Shown here: positions 17,076 through 25,534 of the stretch, piece after piece
Layout: each line of letters begins with the position of its first letter
Numbering within the stretch: position 1 is the stretch's first letter
Assembly (NCBI GenBank): GCA_963719805.1
Contig: CAVRDF010000007.1
Location: 496,001-560,000, forward strand
Direction of reading: 5' to 3'
Length of the DNA stretch: 64,000 nucleotides
Source of the DNA: JAMXLO01 sp963719805
GTDB lineage: Bacteria > Pseudomonadota > Alphaproteobacteria > Acetobacterales > Acetobacteraceae
The notes under the pieces: generated by a model
What the model was told of the DNA's origin: nothing
The model's database searches: none
Seen by the model: the letters and a program-made list of their open reading frames with translations, nothing else
Position numbers and translations under genes: made by a program

Positions 17076-17675
17076 CTACCCCTTCATCGCATCCAGCGCG
17101 AGGTTCAGCTGCAGCACATTCACATGCGGCTCGCCGATGATGCCGAGCAGCCGCCCGGTGATATGCGCCTCGACCAGTTGCTTCACCTGATCCTCCGGCA
17201 GTCCGCGCGCCTTGGCGACACGCGGCACCTGGAACAGCGCGCCCGCCGGCGTGATATCGGGATCGAGCCCGCTCGCCGAAGTCGTCACCAGATCGGACGG
17301 TATCGGTGTGTCGGGGTTCTGCTTCGCCATGCTCTCCGCATCTGCCTTCACCCGATCCACCAGCGTCTTCGATGTCGGCCCCAGATTGGAACCGGCCGAA
17401 TTATCCGCGGCATACGGCGTCGGCACGGTCTTGGTTGGATCCTTCGGATCAGGCTCCGTCGTCGCCGATGGGCGCCCATGGAAGTACTTGTCGGACGTGA
17501 AGCTCTGCCCGATCAGCGCGGACCCGATCACCTTGCCGCCCTTCTGGATCAGGCTGCCGTTCGCCTGATACGGGAACACGGCCTGCGCGATGCCGGTCAT
17601 CGCCAGCGGATAGACTAGGCCGGTCAGCACGGTCATCGCCAGTATCATCACAATGGCAGGTCGAATGTGTTTCAT
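17076..17675 (-). CDS. kdpC: potassium-transporting ATPase subunit KdpC
   Basis: A 199-residue KdpC with one N-terminal membrane helix (AIVMILAMTVLTGLVYPLAM) and the conserved periplasmic part (GQSFTSDKYFHGRPSAT, NLGPTSKTL, ALFQVPRVAKARGLP). KdpC stabilises the KdpFABC complex and supports ATP binding at KdpB. The ATG at 17675 starts one base after the kdpB stop; an upstream TTG at 17684 would overlap kdpB and is unlikely. A 51-base gap filled with a palindromic repeat separates it from kdpD. Confidence 0.93.
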   Translation of the reverse strand: MKHIRPAIVMILAMTVLTGLVYPLAMTGIAQAVFPYQANGSLIQKGGKVIGSALIGQSFTSDKYFHGRPSATTEPDPKDPTKTVPTPYAADNSAGSNLGPTSKTLVDRVKADAESMAKQNPDTPIPSDLVTTSASGLDPDITPAGALFQVPRVAKARGLPEDQVKQLVEAHITGRLLGIIGEPHVNVLQLNLALDAMKG

Positions 17676-17676
17676 C

Positions 17677-19791
17677 TCAGGCAAGTCCTATGGAGGTGAC
17701 CAACAGGTCGATCAGTTTGATCCCAACGAACGGCACGATGATGCCGCCAACACCGTAGAGCAGCAGGTTGCGGCGCAGGATCGCCGCCGCGCCAATCGGC
17801 TTGTACGCCACGCCTTTCAGCGCCAGTGGAATCAGCGCCACGATGATCAGCGCATTGAAGATGATCGCCGACAGGATCGCGCTCTGTGGATTTCCCAGCC
17901 GCATCACGTTCAGCGCCTGCAGTTGCGGATAGAACGCGAGGAACATTGCCGGGATCATGGCGAAGTACTTCGCCACATCGTTGGCGATGCTGAACGTGGT
18001 CAGTGCGCCGCGCGTCATCAACAGCTGTTTGCCGATCTCGACGATTTCGATCAGCTTGGTTGGATCGCTGTCGAGATCGACCATGTTGCCGGCCTCGCGC
18101 GCCGCCATCGTACCGGTGTTCATCGCCACGCCAACATCAGCTTGTGCCAGGGCCGGTGCGTCGTTGGTGCCGTCGCCGCACATCGCCACCAGCTTGCCCT
18201 GCGCCTGCTCGTCGCGGATCAGCTTGAGCTTGGTCTCCGGCGTCGCCTGCGCCAGAAAATCATCGACGCCCGATTCGGCCGCGATCGCCGCGGCGGTCAA
18301 CGGATTGTCGCCGGTGATCATCACCGTGCGGATGCCCATCCGCCGCAATTCCAGAAAGCGCTCCTTTATGCCGCCTTTGACGATGTCCTTCAGATGGATC
18401 ACGCCAAGCAGGCGGCCATCCTTGCAGACCCCCAACGGCGTGCCGCCGGATTTGGCGATCTCGTCCGACTTCGCGGTGAGTTCGCGAACGGCTGCTTCCG
18501 ACACGCCGGATCTCACCGCGGTCATCACACCGCCCGTCTCACCGTTGGCGTTGAACTGGCGCGCGAATGCCAACACCGCATCGACCGCACCTTTGCGAAT
18601 GCTCGCGCCATCCAGATCGACGCCAGACAGTCGTGTCTGCGCGGTGAACGGGATGAAGTGAGCGCCCATCGGCGCCATCTCCCGCCCGCGGATATTGTAC
18701 GTCTCCTTCGCCAGCACCACGATCGAGCGACCTTCCGGCGTCTCGTCCGACAACGACGCAAGCTGCGCCGCGTCCGCCAGTTCCTGCGGCGTGACTCCGG
18801 TCAGCGGCATGAACTCGGTGGCCTGCCGATTGCCCAGCGTGATCGTGCCGGTCTTGTCCAGCAACAGCGTATCCACGTCGCCCGCCGCTTCCACCGCGCG
18901 CCCGGACATCGCCAATACGTTGAAGCGCACCAGCCGATCCATCCCGGCGATGCCGATCGCCGACAGCAATGCGCCAATCGTCGTCGGGATCAACGCGACA
19001 AACAGCGCTACCAGGATCACCACCGGCACCGAGCCGCCGGCATAAGTGGCGAAGCTCGGAATTGTCGCCACGGCGATTACAAAGATGATGGTAAGGCCCG
19101 CGAGCAGGATGTTCAGCGCGATTTCGTTCGGTGTCTTCTGCCGCTCCGCCCCTTCCACCAGCGAGATCATGCGATCCAGGAAGGTGGAACCCTGCGCCGC
19201 GGTGATGCGTACCTTGATCCAGTCCGACAACACGCGCGTGCCGCCGGTCACTGCCGAACGGTCGCCGCCGCTCTCGCGAATCACCGGGGCCGATTCACCG
19301 GTGATCGCCAACTCATCGACCGACGCGATGCCTTCAATCACGTCGCCGTCGCTCGGGATCAAATCGCCGGCTTCCACCAGCACGAGGTCGCCTTGCTTCA
19401 GCTCCGGCGCCGGCACTGTCTGATAGTTGGACGCGTTCTGCGACGTCAGCCGTTTGGCCGGCGTCTCGGTGCGCGCCCGCCGCAAGGTTGCCGCCTGCGC
19501 CTTGCCGCGGCCCTCGGCCACCGCCTCGGCAAAGTTGGCGAACAACACTGTCAGCCACAACCAGAACACGATCTGCACGGTGAAGCCCAGCGGGCCGCCG
19601 CTCGCCAGCTCGCGCACCAGGATGATCGTCGTCAGCGCCGCGACGATTTCGACGACAAACATCACCGGGTTCCTGATCAGCTTGCGCGGATCAAGCTTGA
19701 CGAGCGATTGCCAGATCGCCGGCACAAGGATTGCGGGATCCAGCACAGAGGACTGCGAGCCGCGCATCTTGTTCCTGATTTCCATCGCCAT
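17677..19791 (-). CDS. kdpB: potassium-transporting P-type ATPase subunit KdpB
   Basis: A 704-residue catalytic subunit. The phosphorylated Asp lies in DKTGTITLGN, the TGES motif (ITGESAPV) and the hinge MCGDGTNDAPAL are intact, and the membrane segments match KdpB. It hydrolyses ATP to drive K+ uptake through KdpA. The ATG at 19791 is four bases after the kdpA stop; the frame is open to 19848 but that would overlap kdpA. The motifs show no sign of loss of function. Confidence 0.95.
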   Translation of the reverse strand: MAMEIRNKMRGSQSSVLDPAILVPAIWQSLVKLDPRKLIRNPVMFVVEIVAALTTIILVRELASGGPLGFTVQIVFWLWLTVLFANFAEAVAEGRGKAQAATLRRARTETPAKRLTSQNASNYQTVPAPELKQGDLVLVEAGDLIPSDGDVIEGIASVDELAITGESAPVIRESGGDRSAVTGGTRVLSDWIKVRITAAQGSTFLDRMISLVEGAERQKTPNEIALNILLAGLTIIFVIAVATIPSFATYAGGSVPVVILVALFVALIPTTIGALLSAIGIAGMDRLVRFNVLAMSGRAVEAAGDVDTLLLDKTGTITLGNRQATEFMPLTGVTPQELADAAQLASLSDETPEGRSIVVLAKETYNIRGREMAPMGAHFIPFTAQTRLSGVDLDGASIRKGAVDAVLAFARQFNANGETGGVMTAVRSGVSEAAVRELTAKSDEIAKSGGTPLGVCKDGRLLGVIHLKDIVKGGIKERFLELRRMGIRTVMITGDNPLTAAAIAAESGVDDFLAQATPETKLKLIRDEQAQGKLVAMCGDGTNDAPALAQADVGVAMNTGTMAAREAGNMVDLDSDPTKLIEIVEIGKQLLMTRGALTTFSIANDVAKYFAMIPAMFLAFYPQLQALNVMRLGNPQSAILSAIIFNALIIVALIPLALKGVAYKPIGAAAILRRNLLLYGVGGIIVPFVGIKLIDLLVTSIGLA

Positions 19792-19795
19792 GGAT

Positions 19796-21535
19796 TTAGC
19801 TGCCTGTGTCGTAAAGGGTGCCGGCATGCATCGCGAAATGCTCGACAATGGGTCCGAGTGAGACGGCGGGGAAGAAGATCAGCCCGCCGGTGATCGCGAT
19901 CACGCCCACCACCAGGCCGACGAACAGCGGACTGTCGGTGGGGAAGGTCCCGGCCGAAACCGGCACGATCTTCTTGCGCACCAGCGATCCCGCGATAGCA
20001 AGCATCGGGACGATCATCAGGAAGCGCCCGACGAACATCGCCAGGCCCAGCGTGTCGTTCCAGAACGGCACGTTGGCGGAGAGACCACCGAACGCGCTGC
20101 CGTTGTTGCCTGTGGCCGAGGTGTAGGCATACAGCGCCTCGGAGAAGCCATGCGGCCCCGCGTTGGCCATCGCGCCTGTGCCAACCGGCAACACCACCGC
20201 CAGCGCGGTGAAGCCAAGCATCGAAAGCGGCAGGATCAGGATGGCCAGCATCGCCATCTTGACCTCCTTCGCCTCCAGCTTCTTGCCAAGGTATTCCGGT
20301 GTGCGGCCAACCATCAGTCCGGCGACGAACATCGCCACGATGACGAACAGCAGCATGCCGTACAGCCCCGAGCCGACGCCGCCGAAGATGATCTCGCCCA
20401 GCATGATGTTGACCATCGGCACCATGCCTGCGAGCGGCAGCAGGCTGTCGTGCGTGTTGTTCACCGCGCCGCACGAAGCGTCGGTGGTGATCGTGGTGAA
20501 CAAAGCCGAGTTGGCAAGGCCGAAGCGTACCTCCTTGCCTTCCATGTTGCCGCCGGCCTGCAATGCACTGGCCGTCTGATCGACATGGAATGGCGTGAAT
20601 GCGGGATTGCCCTGCAACTCGGCCGAGTAGCAGACGGTGACTCCGATCAAGAACAGAACGCCCATCACGGCGAAGATCGCCCAGCCTTGGCGCTGGTTGC
20701 CGACCATGCGGCCGAACACGTTGGTCAGGCCGGCGCCGATAGAGAAGATCAGCACCATCTGGATCAGGTTGGTCAGCGCCGACGGATTCTCGAACGGATG
20801 CGCCGAGTTGGCGTTGAAGAAGCCGCCACCATTGGTGCCCAGCATCTTGATGACTTCCTGCGAGGCCACCGGTCCCTGCGCGATGACCTGCCTGCCGCCC
20901 TCCAGCGTGGCTACGTCCGTGTAGGCGGCCAGGTTCTGCGGCGTCCCGCCGGCGATCAGCACCAGGCCGACGACAACCGATATCGGCAACAAGATGTACA
21001 GCACGCAGCGGGTCAGATCGACCCAGAAGTTGCCCAGCGTCTGCGTCGACCGCCGCGCGAAGCCCCGGATCAGCACGATCGCCAGCACGATGCCGGTCGC
21101 CGCCGAGACGAAGTTGTGCACCGTCAACGCCAACATCTGCGTCAGGTAGCTCATCGTCGTCTCTGGCACGTACGACTGCCAGTTGGTGTTGGTCAGGAAG
21201 CTGACCGAGGTGTTGAATGCCAGGTCAGGCGACACTGCGGACTGGCCGGCCGGATTCAGCGGCAGCACGCTCTGCAGACGCTGGATAGCATACATGACGA
21301 CGAAACCAGCGAAGCTGAATGCCAGCATCGCGGCGGCATAGCCGATCCAATGCTGCTCTTCGTTCTCGCGCACGCCGCAAAGCTTGTAGATCCCGGCTTC
21401 CAGCGGGCGCAGCACGGGCCGCATGACGGTGCGCTCACCGTTGAACACCTGCGTCATGTAGCCGCCGAATGGCTTGGCGATCAGGATAACCAGCACGCAG
21501 TAGATCGCGATCTGCAGCCAGCCGTTGATGCTCAT
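19796..21535 (-). CDS. kdpA: potassium-transporting ATPase subunit KdpA
   Basis: A 579-residue channel-like subunit of the KdpFABC pump with about ten membrane helices. The selectivity-filter-like loops are visible, for example SFLTNTNWQSY and LGTNGGGFFNANSAHPFENP. It carries K+ across the inner membrane at nanomolar to micromolar external concentration. Its ATG overlaps the stop of kdpF (TGATG). Full length compared with other KdpA proteins. Confidence 0.95.
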   Translation of the reverse strand: MSINGWLQIAIYCVLVILIAKPFGGYMTQVFNGERTVMRPVLRPLEAGIYKLCGVRENEEQHWIGYAAAMLAFSFAGFVVMYAIQRLQSVLPLNPAGQSAVSPDLAFNTSVSFLTNTNWQSYVPETTMSYLTQMLALTVHNFVSAATGIVLAIVLIRGFARRSTQTLGNFWVDLTRCVLYILLPISVVVGLVLIAGGTPQNLAAYTDVATLEGGRQVIAQGPVASQEVIKMLGTNGGGFFNANSAHPFENPSALTNLIQMVLIFSIGAGLTNVFGRMVGNQRQGWAIFAVMGVLFLIGVTVCYSAELQGNPAFTPFHVDQTASALQAGGNMEGKEVRFGLANSALFTTITTDASCGAVNNTHDSLLPLAGMVPMVNIMLGEIIFGGVGSGLYGMLLFVIVAMFVAGLMVGRTPEYLGKKLEAKEVKMAMLAILILPLSMLGFTALAVVLPVGTGAMANAGPHGFSEALYAYTSATGNNGSAFGGLSANVPFWNDTLGLAMFVGRFLMIVPMLAIAGSLVRKKIVPVSAGTFPTDSPLFVGLVVGVIAITGGLIFFPAVSLGPIVEHFAMHAGTLYDTGS

Positions 21536-21624
21536 CAGAATTTCTCCGGCCGCACCAGCGCATAGACCAGGTAAACGAACAGCCCGATCGTGACGATGCC
21601 GCCGAGCGTGTAATCGATGATCAT
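21535..21624 (-). CDS. kdpF: KdpF small subunit
   Basis: A 29-residue single-helix membrane peptide (starts MIIDYTLGG, ends VRPEKF). The C-terminal L-x-x-PE-x-F pattern and the position directly before kdpA identify it as KdpF, which stabilises the KdpABC complex. The stop overlaps the kdpA ATG. Confidence 0.85.
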   Translation of the reverse strand: MIIDYTLGGIVTIGLFVYLVYALVRPEKF

Positions 21625-21634
21625 GGTGTTGCTC

Positions 21635-21718
21635 TCACAGATGGTCGCAGGCGATGGCGTACAGCACACAGCCGCCCAGGAAGACGGCGCCGATAACGAT
21701 GTAAAGGATGTCGAGCAT
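21635..21718 (-). CDS. 27-residue membrane peptide ahead of kdpF
   Basis: ATG at 21718 to TGA at 21635 encodes MLDILYIVIGAVFLGG followed by a second hydrophobic half ending ACDHL. It would form one membrane helix with a short charged tail. It lies ten bases before kdpF and is probably the first gene of the kdp operon. I have a general impression that similar short genes ending in (A/R)AC-x-x-L precede kdpF in other Proteobacteria, but cannot verify that here. Possible second small subunit or regulator of the pump; function unknown. Confidence 0.6.
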   Translation of the reverse strand: MLDILYIVIGAVFLGGCVLYAIACDHL

Positions 21719-21794
21719 AGTAAGTCCCCAGGTCAGCGGCAGCGGCGCGTCATGCCTCCAGCATGCTGCGTTGCGCCAAAGCTAAGCGGTCTCG

Positions 21795-21844
21795 CATATA
21801 GTTTCGATGCGGCGGAACGCGTCCCGCCATATAAATCCCATATA
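21795..21844 (-). promoter_or_regulatory. helically phased CATATA repeats, candidate KdpE operator
   Basis: The hexamer CATATA occurs at 21795, 21828 and 21839 (TATATG on the leftward coding strand). The spacings of 33 and 11 bases are whole helical turns, so all three face the same side of the DNA. They stand out as AT-rich in GC-rich surroundings, about 75-125 bases upstream of the first kdp gene. E. coli KdpE also binds an AT-rich direct-repeat site upstream of kdpFABC. Assignment to KdpE is inferred. Confidence 0.45.
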
Positions 21845-21857
21845 GACGTGCGGCGTC

Positions 21858-21998
21858 TTACAATCCGGGCGGTGCCACGATCAGCAGTTGCGCCAACAGC
21901 CCCAGGCCCAGGCAGATCGCGATGACCGCGCCGATCTGGGTCAGCACTTCGCCCGGTGTAGGCGGCAGATCGAACTTGTGGGTCTTCCTGTGTTTCAC
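21858..21998 (-). CDS. hypothetical 46-residue single-helix membrane protein
   Basis: From a GTG at 21998, with AAAGG about nine bases upstream, the frame encodes a basic head (KHRKTHKFD), a short PPTPGE linker, and a hydrophobic helix (IGAVIAICLGLGLLAQLL). A longer version starting at 22073 has no better support. Transcribed in the same direction as kdp, 139 bases upstream of the first kdp peptide gene. I do not recognise a family. Confidence 0.4.
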   Translation of the reverse strand: MKHRKTHKFDLPPTPGEVLTQIGAVIAICLGLGLLAQLLIVAPPGL

Positions 21999-22201
21999 AG
22001 CCGTGGCCTTTGCCCCGATGCAATGCCCCGCAATAGGCGGCACCCGCGTATAAAATCGATGTGGCTTCGACACCTGTCGAACAGTCGCTGCGACCGTTGC
22101 ATTTCGTCATGGCACGGCTTGGCCCTCAATCTCCTCTTCGGCAGGGAATGCGGAGGGGTCAGCGTGCAATGGAGACCCGCTCTCCATTAACCCTTTAGCC
22201 A

Positions 22202-22215
22202 TTGATCCAGATCAA
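22202..22215. promoter_or_regulatory. FNR/FixK-type binding site
   Basis: TTGATCCAGATCAA is a perfect match to the FNR/FixK/Anr consensus TTGAT-N4-ATCAA. It lies about 102 bases upstream of the sugar-binding-protein gene and in the same gap as the small leftward membrane gene (start 21998). The symmetric site could act on either. The rest of the 318-base gap (21999-22316) holds nothing else that I recognise. Confidence 0.6.
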
Positions 22216-22316
22216 TACATGGCGCCGCATTGGCTGGTAATCCGTAACGGCAAGCGGCCGCCTCGTCGCACCTTGGCCGCGCCCAGACGAACCGGTCGCA
22301 ACCAGGAGACTACACA

Positions 22317-23639
22317 ATGATCCGGCGCCGCGCCCTGCTCACCAGTACCGCAACCCTGCTCGCAACACCCGCGATCCTGCGTCATGCGAGCGCGCAGTCC
22401 AGCTTCGACTGGAAGCGCTTCAGCGGTCAGACCATCACTGTCAGCCTCACCAAGAATCCGCGCGCCGACAACCTGCAGGCACATCAAAAGGAATTCGAGG
22501 CACTCACCGGCATCAAGGTGCTCTCCGAGCAGATGCCCGAACAGCAGCAGCGTCCGAAGATGGTGATGGAACTCGCCTCCGGCCGCCCCAGCTTCGACGT
22601 CACCCACTATTCGCTGCACGTCTCCAAGCGTGTCGTCGGCACCGGCCACTGGCTGGAGGATATGCGGCCCTACATCGCCAACGCGGCACTCACCGCGCCC
22701 GACTACGACTGGGCCGACATGAGCCCCGGCGCATTGCGCGCTGCCACGCAGCCGGATGGCCGCATCGACAGCCTGCCGCTCGAGACCGATGTCTGGCTGA
22801 TCTATTACAACAAACAGCTCCTCGCCGAACGCAACCTCAAGCTGCCGACGACATTCGATGAGCTGGTGAAGACAGCGCGCGCGGCGACAGATGCGTCAAA
22901 AGGCATCTACGGCTTTGTCGGCCGCGGCGTGAAGAATGCCAATGTGCCGGTGTGGACCTCCATCCTGCTCGGCCAGGGCCAGGAGACTGTCACGCCGGAC
23001 GGCAAGACGCTGCTCACCGATACACCGGAAGCGATCTGGGCGGGCCAGCTCTACAAGGATGCCCTGCGCGACACAGCGCCGCCCGGCGTCGTCGGTTTCA
23101 ACTGGAACGAATGCCAGACCAGCTTCATGCAAGGCAAGGTCGCGATGTGGATGGATGGCGTCGGCTTCACCCCGCCGCTGCTCGATCCGAAGACTTCGAA
23201 AATCGTCGATCACGTCGGCTTCGGCCTGATGCCGGCCGGCCCCAAGGGACATTTCTGCCCGGTATTCACCGATGCGCTCGGCATCCCGGTGCAGAGCAAG
23301 GCGAAGGAAGCCGCATATCTCTACTGCCAATGGGCCACCAGCAAACCAATGCTGCTGAACCTGGTGAACAGCGGTGGCGGCGCATCGCCTCGGCTGTCCA
23401 CCTATCTGGATCCCACGCTGATGCAACACAGCCCGTTCGGCAAGGAGTGGCTGGCGACGCTGATGGAAAGCATGAAGATCGCCCGCCCCGGCTTGCCGGA
23501 AATCATCCCGGTCACCGAGTTCCGTGACGTGTTCGGCATCGCGCTCACCAACATGATTGGCGGCGCAGATCCGGCCACCGAACTGAAGAAGGCGACCGAG
23601 ACCTTCAAGCCGGTGCTCGAGCAATCCCTGAAGACCTGA
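22317..23639 (+). CDS. carbohydrate ABC transporter substrate-binding protein
   Basis: A 440-residue family-1 extracellular solute-binding protein (MalE/UgpB class). A twin-arginine-like signal (MIRRRALLTSTATLLATPAIL) ends near residue 26 after ASA. The mature part has the ITGIKVLSEQMP and FDVTHYSLHVSKR blocks, and the MWMDGVGFTPPLLDP region of the hinge. It delivers a sugar or sugar derivative to the two permeases downstream. The ATG has a clear AGGAG ribosome site. First gene of a five-gene operon behind the FNR-type box. The following kinase and isomerase suggest a pentose, pentulose or deoxysugar as ligand. Confidence 0.87.
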   Translation: MIRRRALLTSTATLLATPAILRHASAQSSFDWKRFSGQTITVSLTKNPRADNLQAHQKEFEALTGIKVLSEQMPEQQQRPKMVMELASGRPSFDVTHYSLHVSKRVVGTGHWLEDMRPYIANAALTAPDYDWADMSPGALRAATQPDGRIDSLPLETDVWLIYYNKQLLAERNLKLPTTFDELVKTARAATDASKGIYGFVGRGVKNANVPVWTSILLGQGQETVTPDGKTLLTDTPEAIWAGQLYKDALRDTAPPGVVGFNWNECQTSFMQGKVAMWMDGVGFTPPLLDPKTSKIVDHVGFGLMPAGPKGHFCPVFTDALGIPVQSKAKEAAYLYCQWATSKPMLLNLVNSGGGASPRLSTYLDPTLMQHSPFGKEWLATLMESMKIARPGLPEIIPVTEFRDVFGIALTNMIGGADPATELKKATETFKPVLEQSLKT

Positions 23640-23640
23640 A

Positions 23641-24555
23641 ATGTGCACGGCGGTCATTGGAGCAACGGCCCGGTCATCGATGCCGGGCCGCCGCCGCAAC
23701 TACGTGCGGCGCTACTGGATGTTCGCCGTCCCCGCGGCACTCATCGTCGCGACAGTGATCCTGTTCCCATGGCTGTTCACCCTGTTCATGTCGGTGCACG
23801 ACTGGAAAGTCTCCGGCAACGTCTATTGGGTCGGCTTCCGCAACTACGTACACCTGATGAACGACGGACGCTTCCTCTGGGCAGTGGCGCGCACGCTTTA
23901 CTTCACCATCGCCGCCGTCGCGTTCCCGGTGCTCATCGGACTGTGGGCGGCGGTGTGCTTCGCTCGGAAGTTCCCCTTGCGCGGCGCCGCGCGCACCTTG
24001 TTCATCATGCCGATGATGGCCACACCGGTGGCAATCGCCCTGGTGTGGACCATGATGTTCCACCCGCAGCTTGGCGTGCTGAACTATCTGCTCACATCGG
24101 TTGGCCTGCCGCCGTCGAGCTGGGTGTACAACGCCAATACCGTCATCCCGACGCTGGTGATGGTGGAAACCTGGCAGTGGACACCCCTGGTGATGCTGAT
24201 TGTGTTGGGCGGCATCAGCAGCCTTCCCATCGATCCATATGAGGCCGCGGAAATCGACGGCGCAAACGGCTGGCAGATGTTCCGCTACATCACCCTGCCG
24301 CTGATCCAGCCCTTCATCATCGTCGCCACCGTGATGCGCATCATCGATGCGCTGAAGGCGTTCGACACGATCTTCGTCATCACCAACGGCGGCCCCGGCA
24401 CCGCCAGCGAAACCATCAACATGCTGCTCTACCAGACCGCGTTCGGCTACTATGATCTCGGCTACGCCTCCGCGATGGTCGTGGTATTCTTCGTGCTGAT
24501 CATGCTGCTAAGCTTGGTGTTATTGCGTACCCGTCAGCAGGAACTGACGCTATGA
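23641..24555 (+). CDS. carbohydrate ABC transporter permease (MalF/UgpA type)
   Basis: A 304-residue inner-membrane permease with six predicted helices. The EAA loop is visible in PYEAAEIDGANGWQMFRYITLP near residue 205 (key residues E-A-A-x-x-D-G-A). It starts one base after the binding-protein gene; an internal ATG at 23680 (MPGRRRNYV) is an alternative start. Pairs with the next permease. No ATPase gene is present in this operon. Confidence 0.88.
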   Translation: MCTAVIGATARSSMPGRRRNYVRRYWMFAVPAALIVATVILFPWLFTLFMSVHDWKVSGNVYWVGFRNYVHLMNDGRFLWAVARTLYFTIAAVAFPVLIGLWAAVCFARKFPLRGAARTLFIMPMMATPVAIALVWTMMFHPQLGVLNYLLTSVGLPPSSWVYNANTVIPTLVMVETWQWTPLVMLIVLGGISSLPIDPYEAAEIDGANGWQMFRYITLPLIQPFIIVATVMRIIDALKAFDTIFVITNGGPGTASETINMLLYQTAFGYYDLGYASAMVVVFFVLIMLLSLVLLRTRQQELTL

Positions 24556-24582
24556 TCTCTTTGCCGCCCCGCCGCCCCCGGC

Positions 24583-24619
24583 CATCATGGCCAGGCTTGG
24601 CCCGGCCATCCACGTCTTA
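24583..24619. repeat. dispersed palindromic repeat, family 1
   Basis: In the gap between the two permease genes lies TCATGGCCAGGCTTGGCCCGG followed by CCATCCACGTC (given in two parts; central arms GGCCaGG and CCcGGCC). Related copies occur at 38470-38505 and, inside a coding region, at 41619-41652. It resembles REP/RPE-like elements of Proteobacteria. Confidence 0.5.
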
Positions 24620-24637
24620 CCTTCAGGCACGCAGATT

Positions 24638-25534
24638 ATGCCGATAAGAGGCGAAAGCGCCATCAAAGCCGCCACAACACTGGAGCACGCTCGCTCGCGT
24701 CCGGTCGGCGGCTACCGCACGCGTCGCTGGATCAACGATATCGGCCTCTACGTCTCGGTGCTGGTGCTGATCTCGCCGTCCATTCTGTTCTTCCTCTGGA
24801 TGCTCTCGCTGTCGCTGAAGAACGAGGTGGACAACACGACCTACCCGCCGGTGTTCATTCCGCAGCCGCCAACCCTCGGCAACTTCTTCGACGTGTTCGA
24901 GAAGAACGACTTCCTCACCTACACCATCAACTCGATCATCGTGTCGTTCTCCGCCACCGGCCTCGCATTGTTGTTCGGGGTGCCGGCCGGCTACGGCATC
25001 GCCAAAACCAAGGCGGTGAAAGCCGCCGTGCTGATCCTCGTCGCCCGAGTCACGCCAGGCCTGTCCTACCTGATCCCGCTGTTCCTCCTGTTCCAGTGGC
25101 TCGGCATGCTCGGCACGCTCGGACCACTGATCATCACCCACCTCGTCATCACCGTTCCCATCGTGGTGTGGATCATGATCGGCTACTTCGAGGGCCTGCC
25201 CGTCGCACTGGAAGAATCCGCCTTGGTCGACGGCGCCACCATTTGGCAGGCATTCCGCTATGTCGCGGTGCCGCTTGCGCGCCCAGGCATCATGGTTGCC
25301 ACCATCCTGTCGTTCATCTTCAGTTGGAACAACTTCATCTTTGGCGTCGTGCTCGCCGGCCGCACCACACGCACGCTGCCGGTCGCCGTCTACAACGTGC
25401 TGACCTTCGAGCAGATTTCCTGGGGCCCGCTCGCCGCTGCGGCGCTCGTCGTCACCGCACCGGTGCTGATCCTCACCCTGGTGATGCAAAAGGAAATCGT
25501 CGCCGGCCTCACCGCGGGCGGCGTCAAGGCATGA
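24638..25534 (+). CDS. carbohydrate ABC transporter permease (MalG/UgpE type)
   Basis: A 298-residue permease of the MalG class, six predicted helices, with the EAA loop LEESALVDGATIWQAF near residue 215 (E-E-S-A-x-x-D-G-A). The ATG at 24638 is chosen because the in-frame extension to 24587 is encoded by a palindromic repeat. Its stop overlaps the kinase start (ATGA), so the two are translationally coupled. Confidence 0.87.
   Translation: MPIRGESAIKAATTLEHARSRPVGGYRTRRWINDIGLYVSVLVLISPSILFFLWMLSLSLKNEVDNTTYPPVFIPQPPTLGNFFDVFEKNDFLTYTINSIIVSFSATGLALLFGVPAGYGIAKTKAVKAAVLILVARVTPGLSYLIPLFLLFQWLGMLGTLGPLIITHLVITVPIVVWIMIGYFEGLPVALEESALVDGATIWQAFRYVAVPLARPGIMVATILSFIFSWNNFIFGVVLAGRTTRTLPVAVYNVLTFEQISWGPLAAAALVVTAPVLILTLVMQKEIVAGLTAGGVKA

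Noticed and set aside
17653..19893. 746-residue frame opposite kdpB
   Set aside because: Same reason: shadow of an intact P-type ATPase gene.
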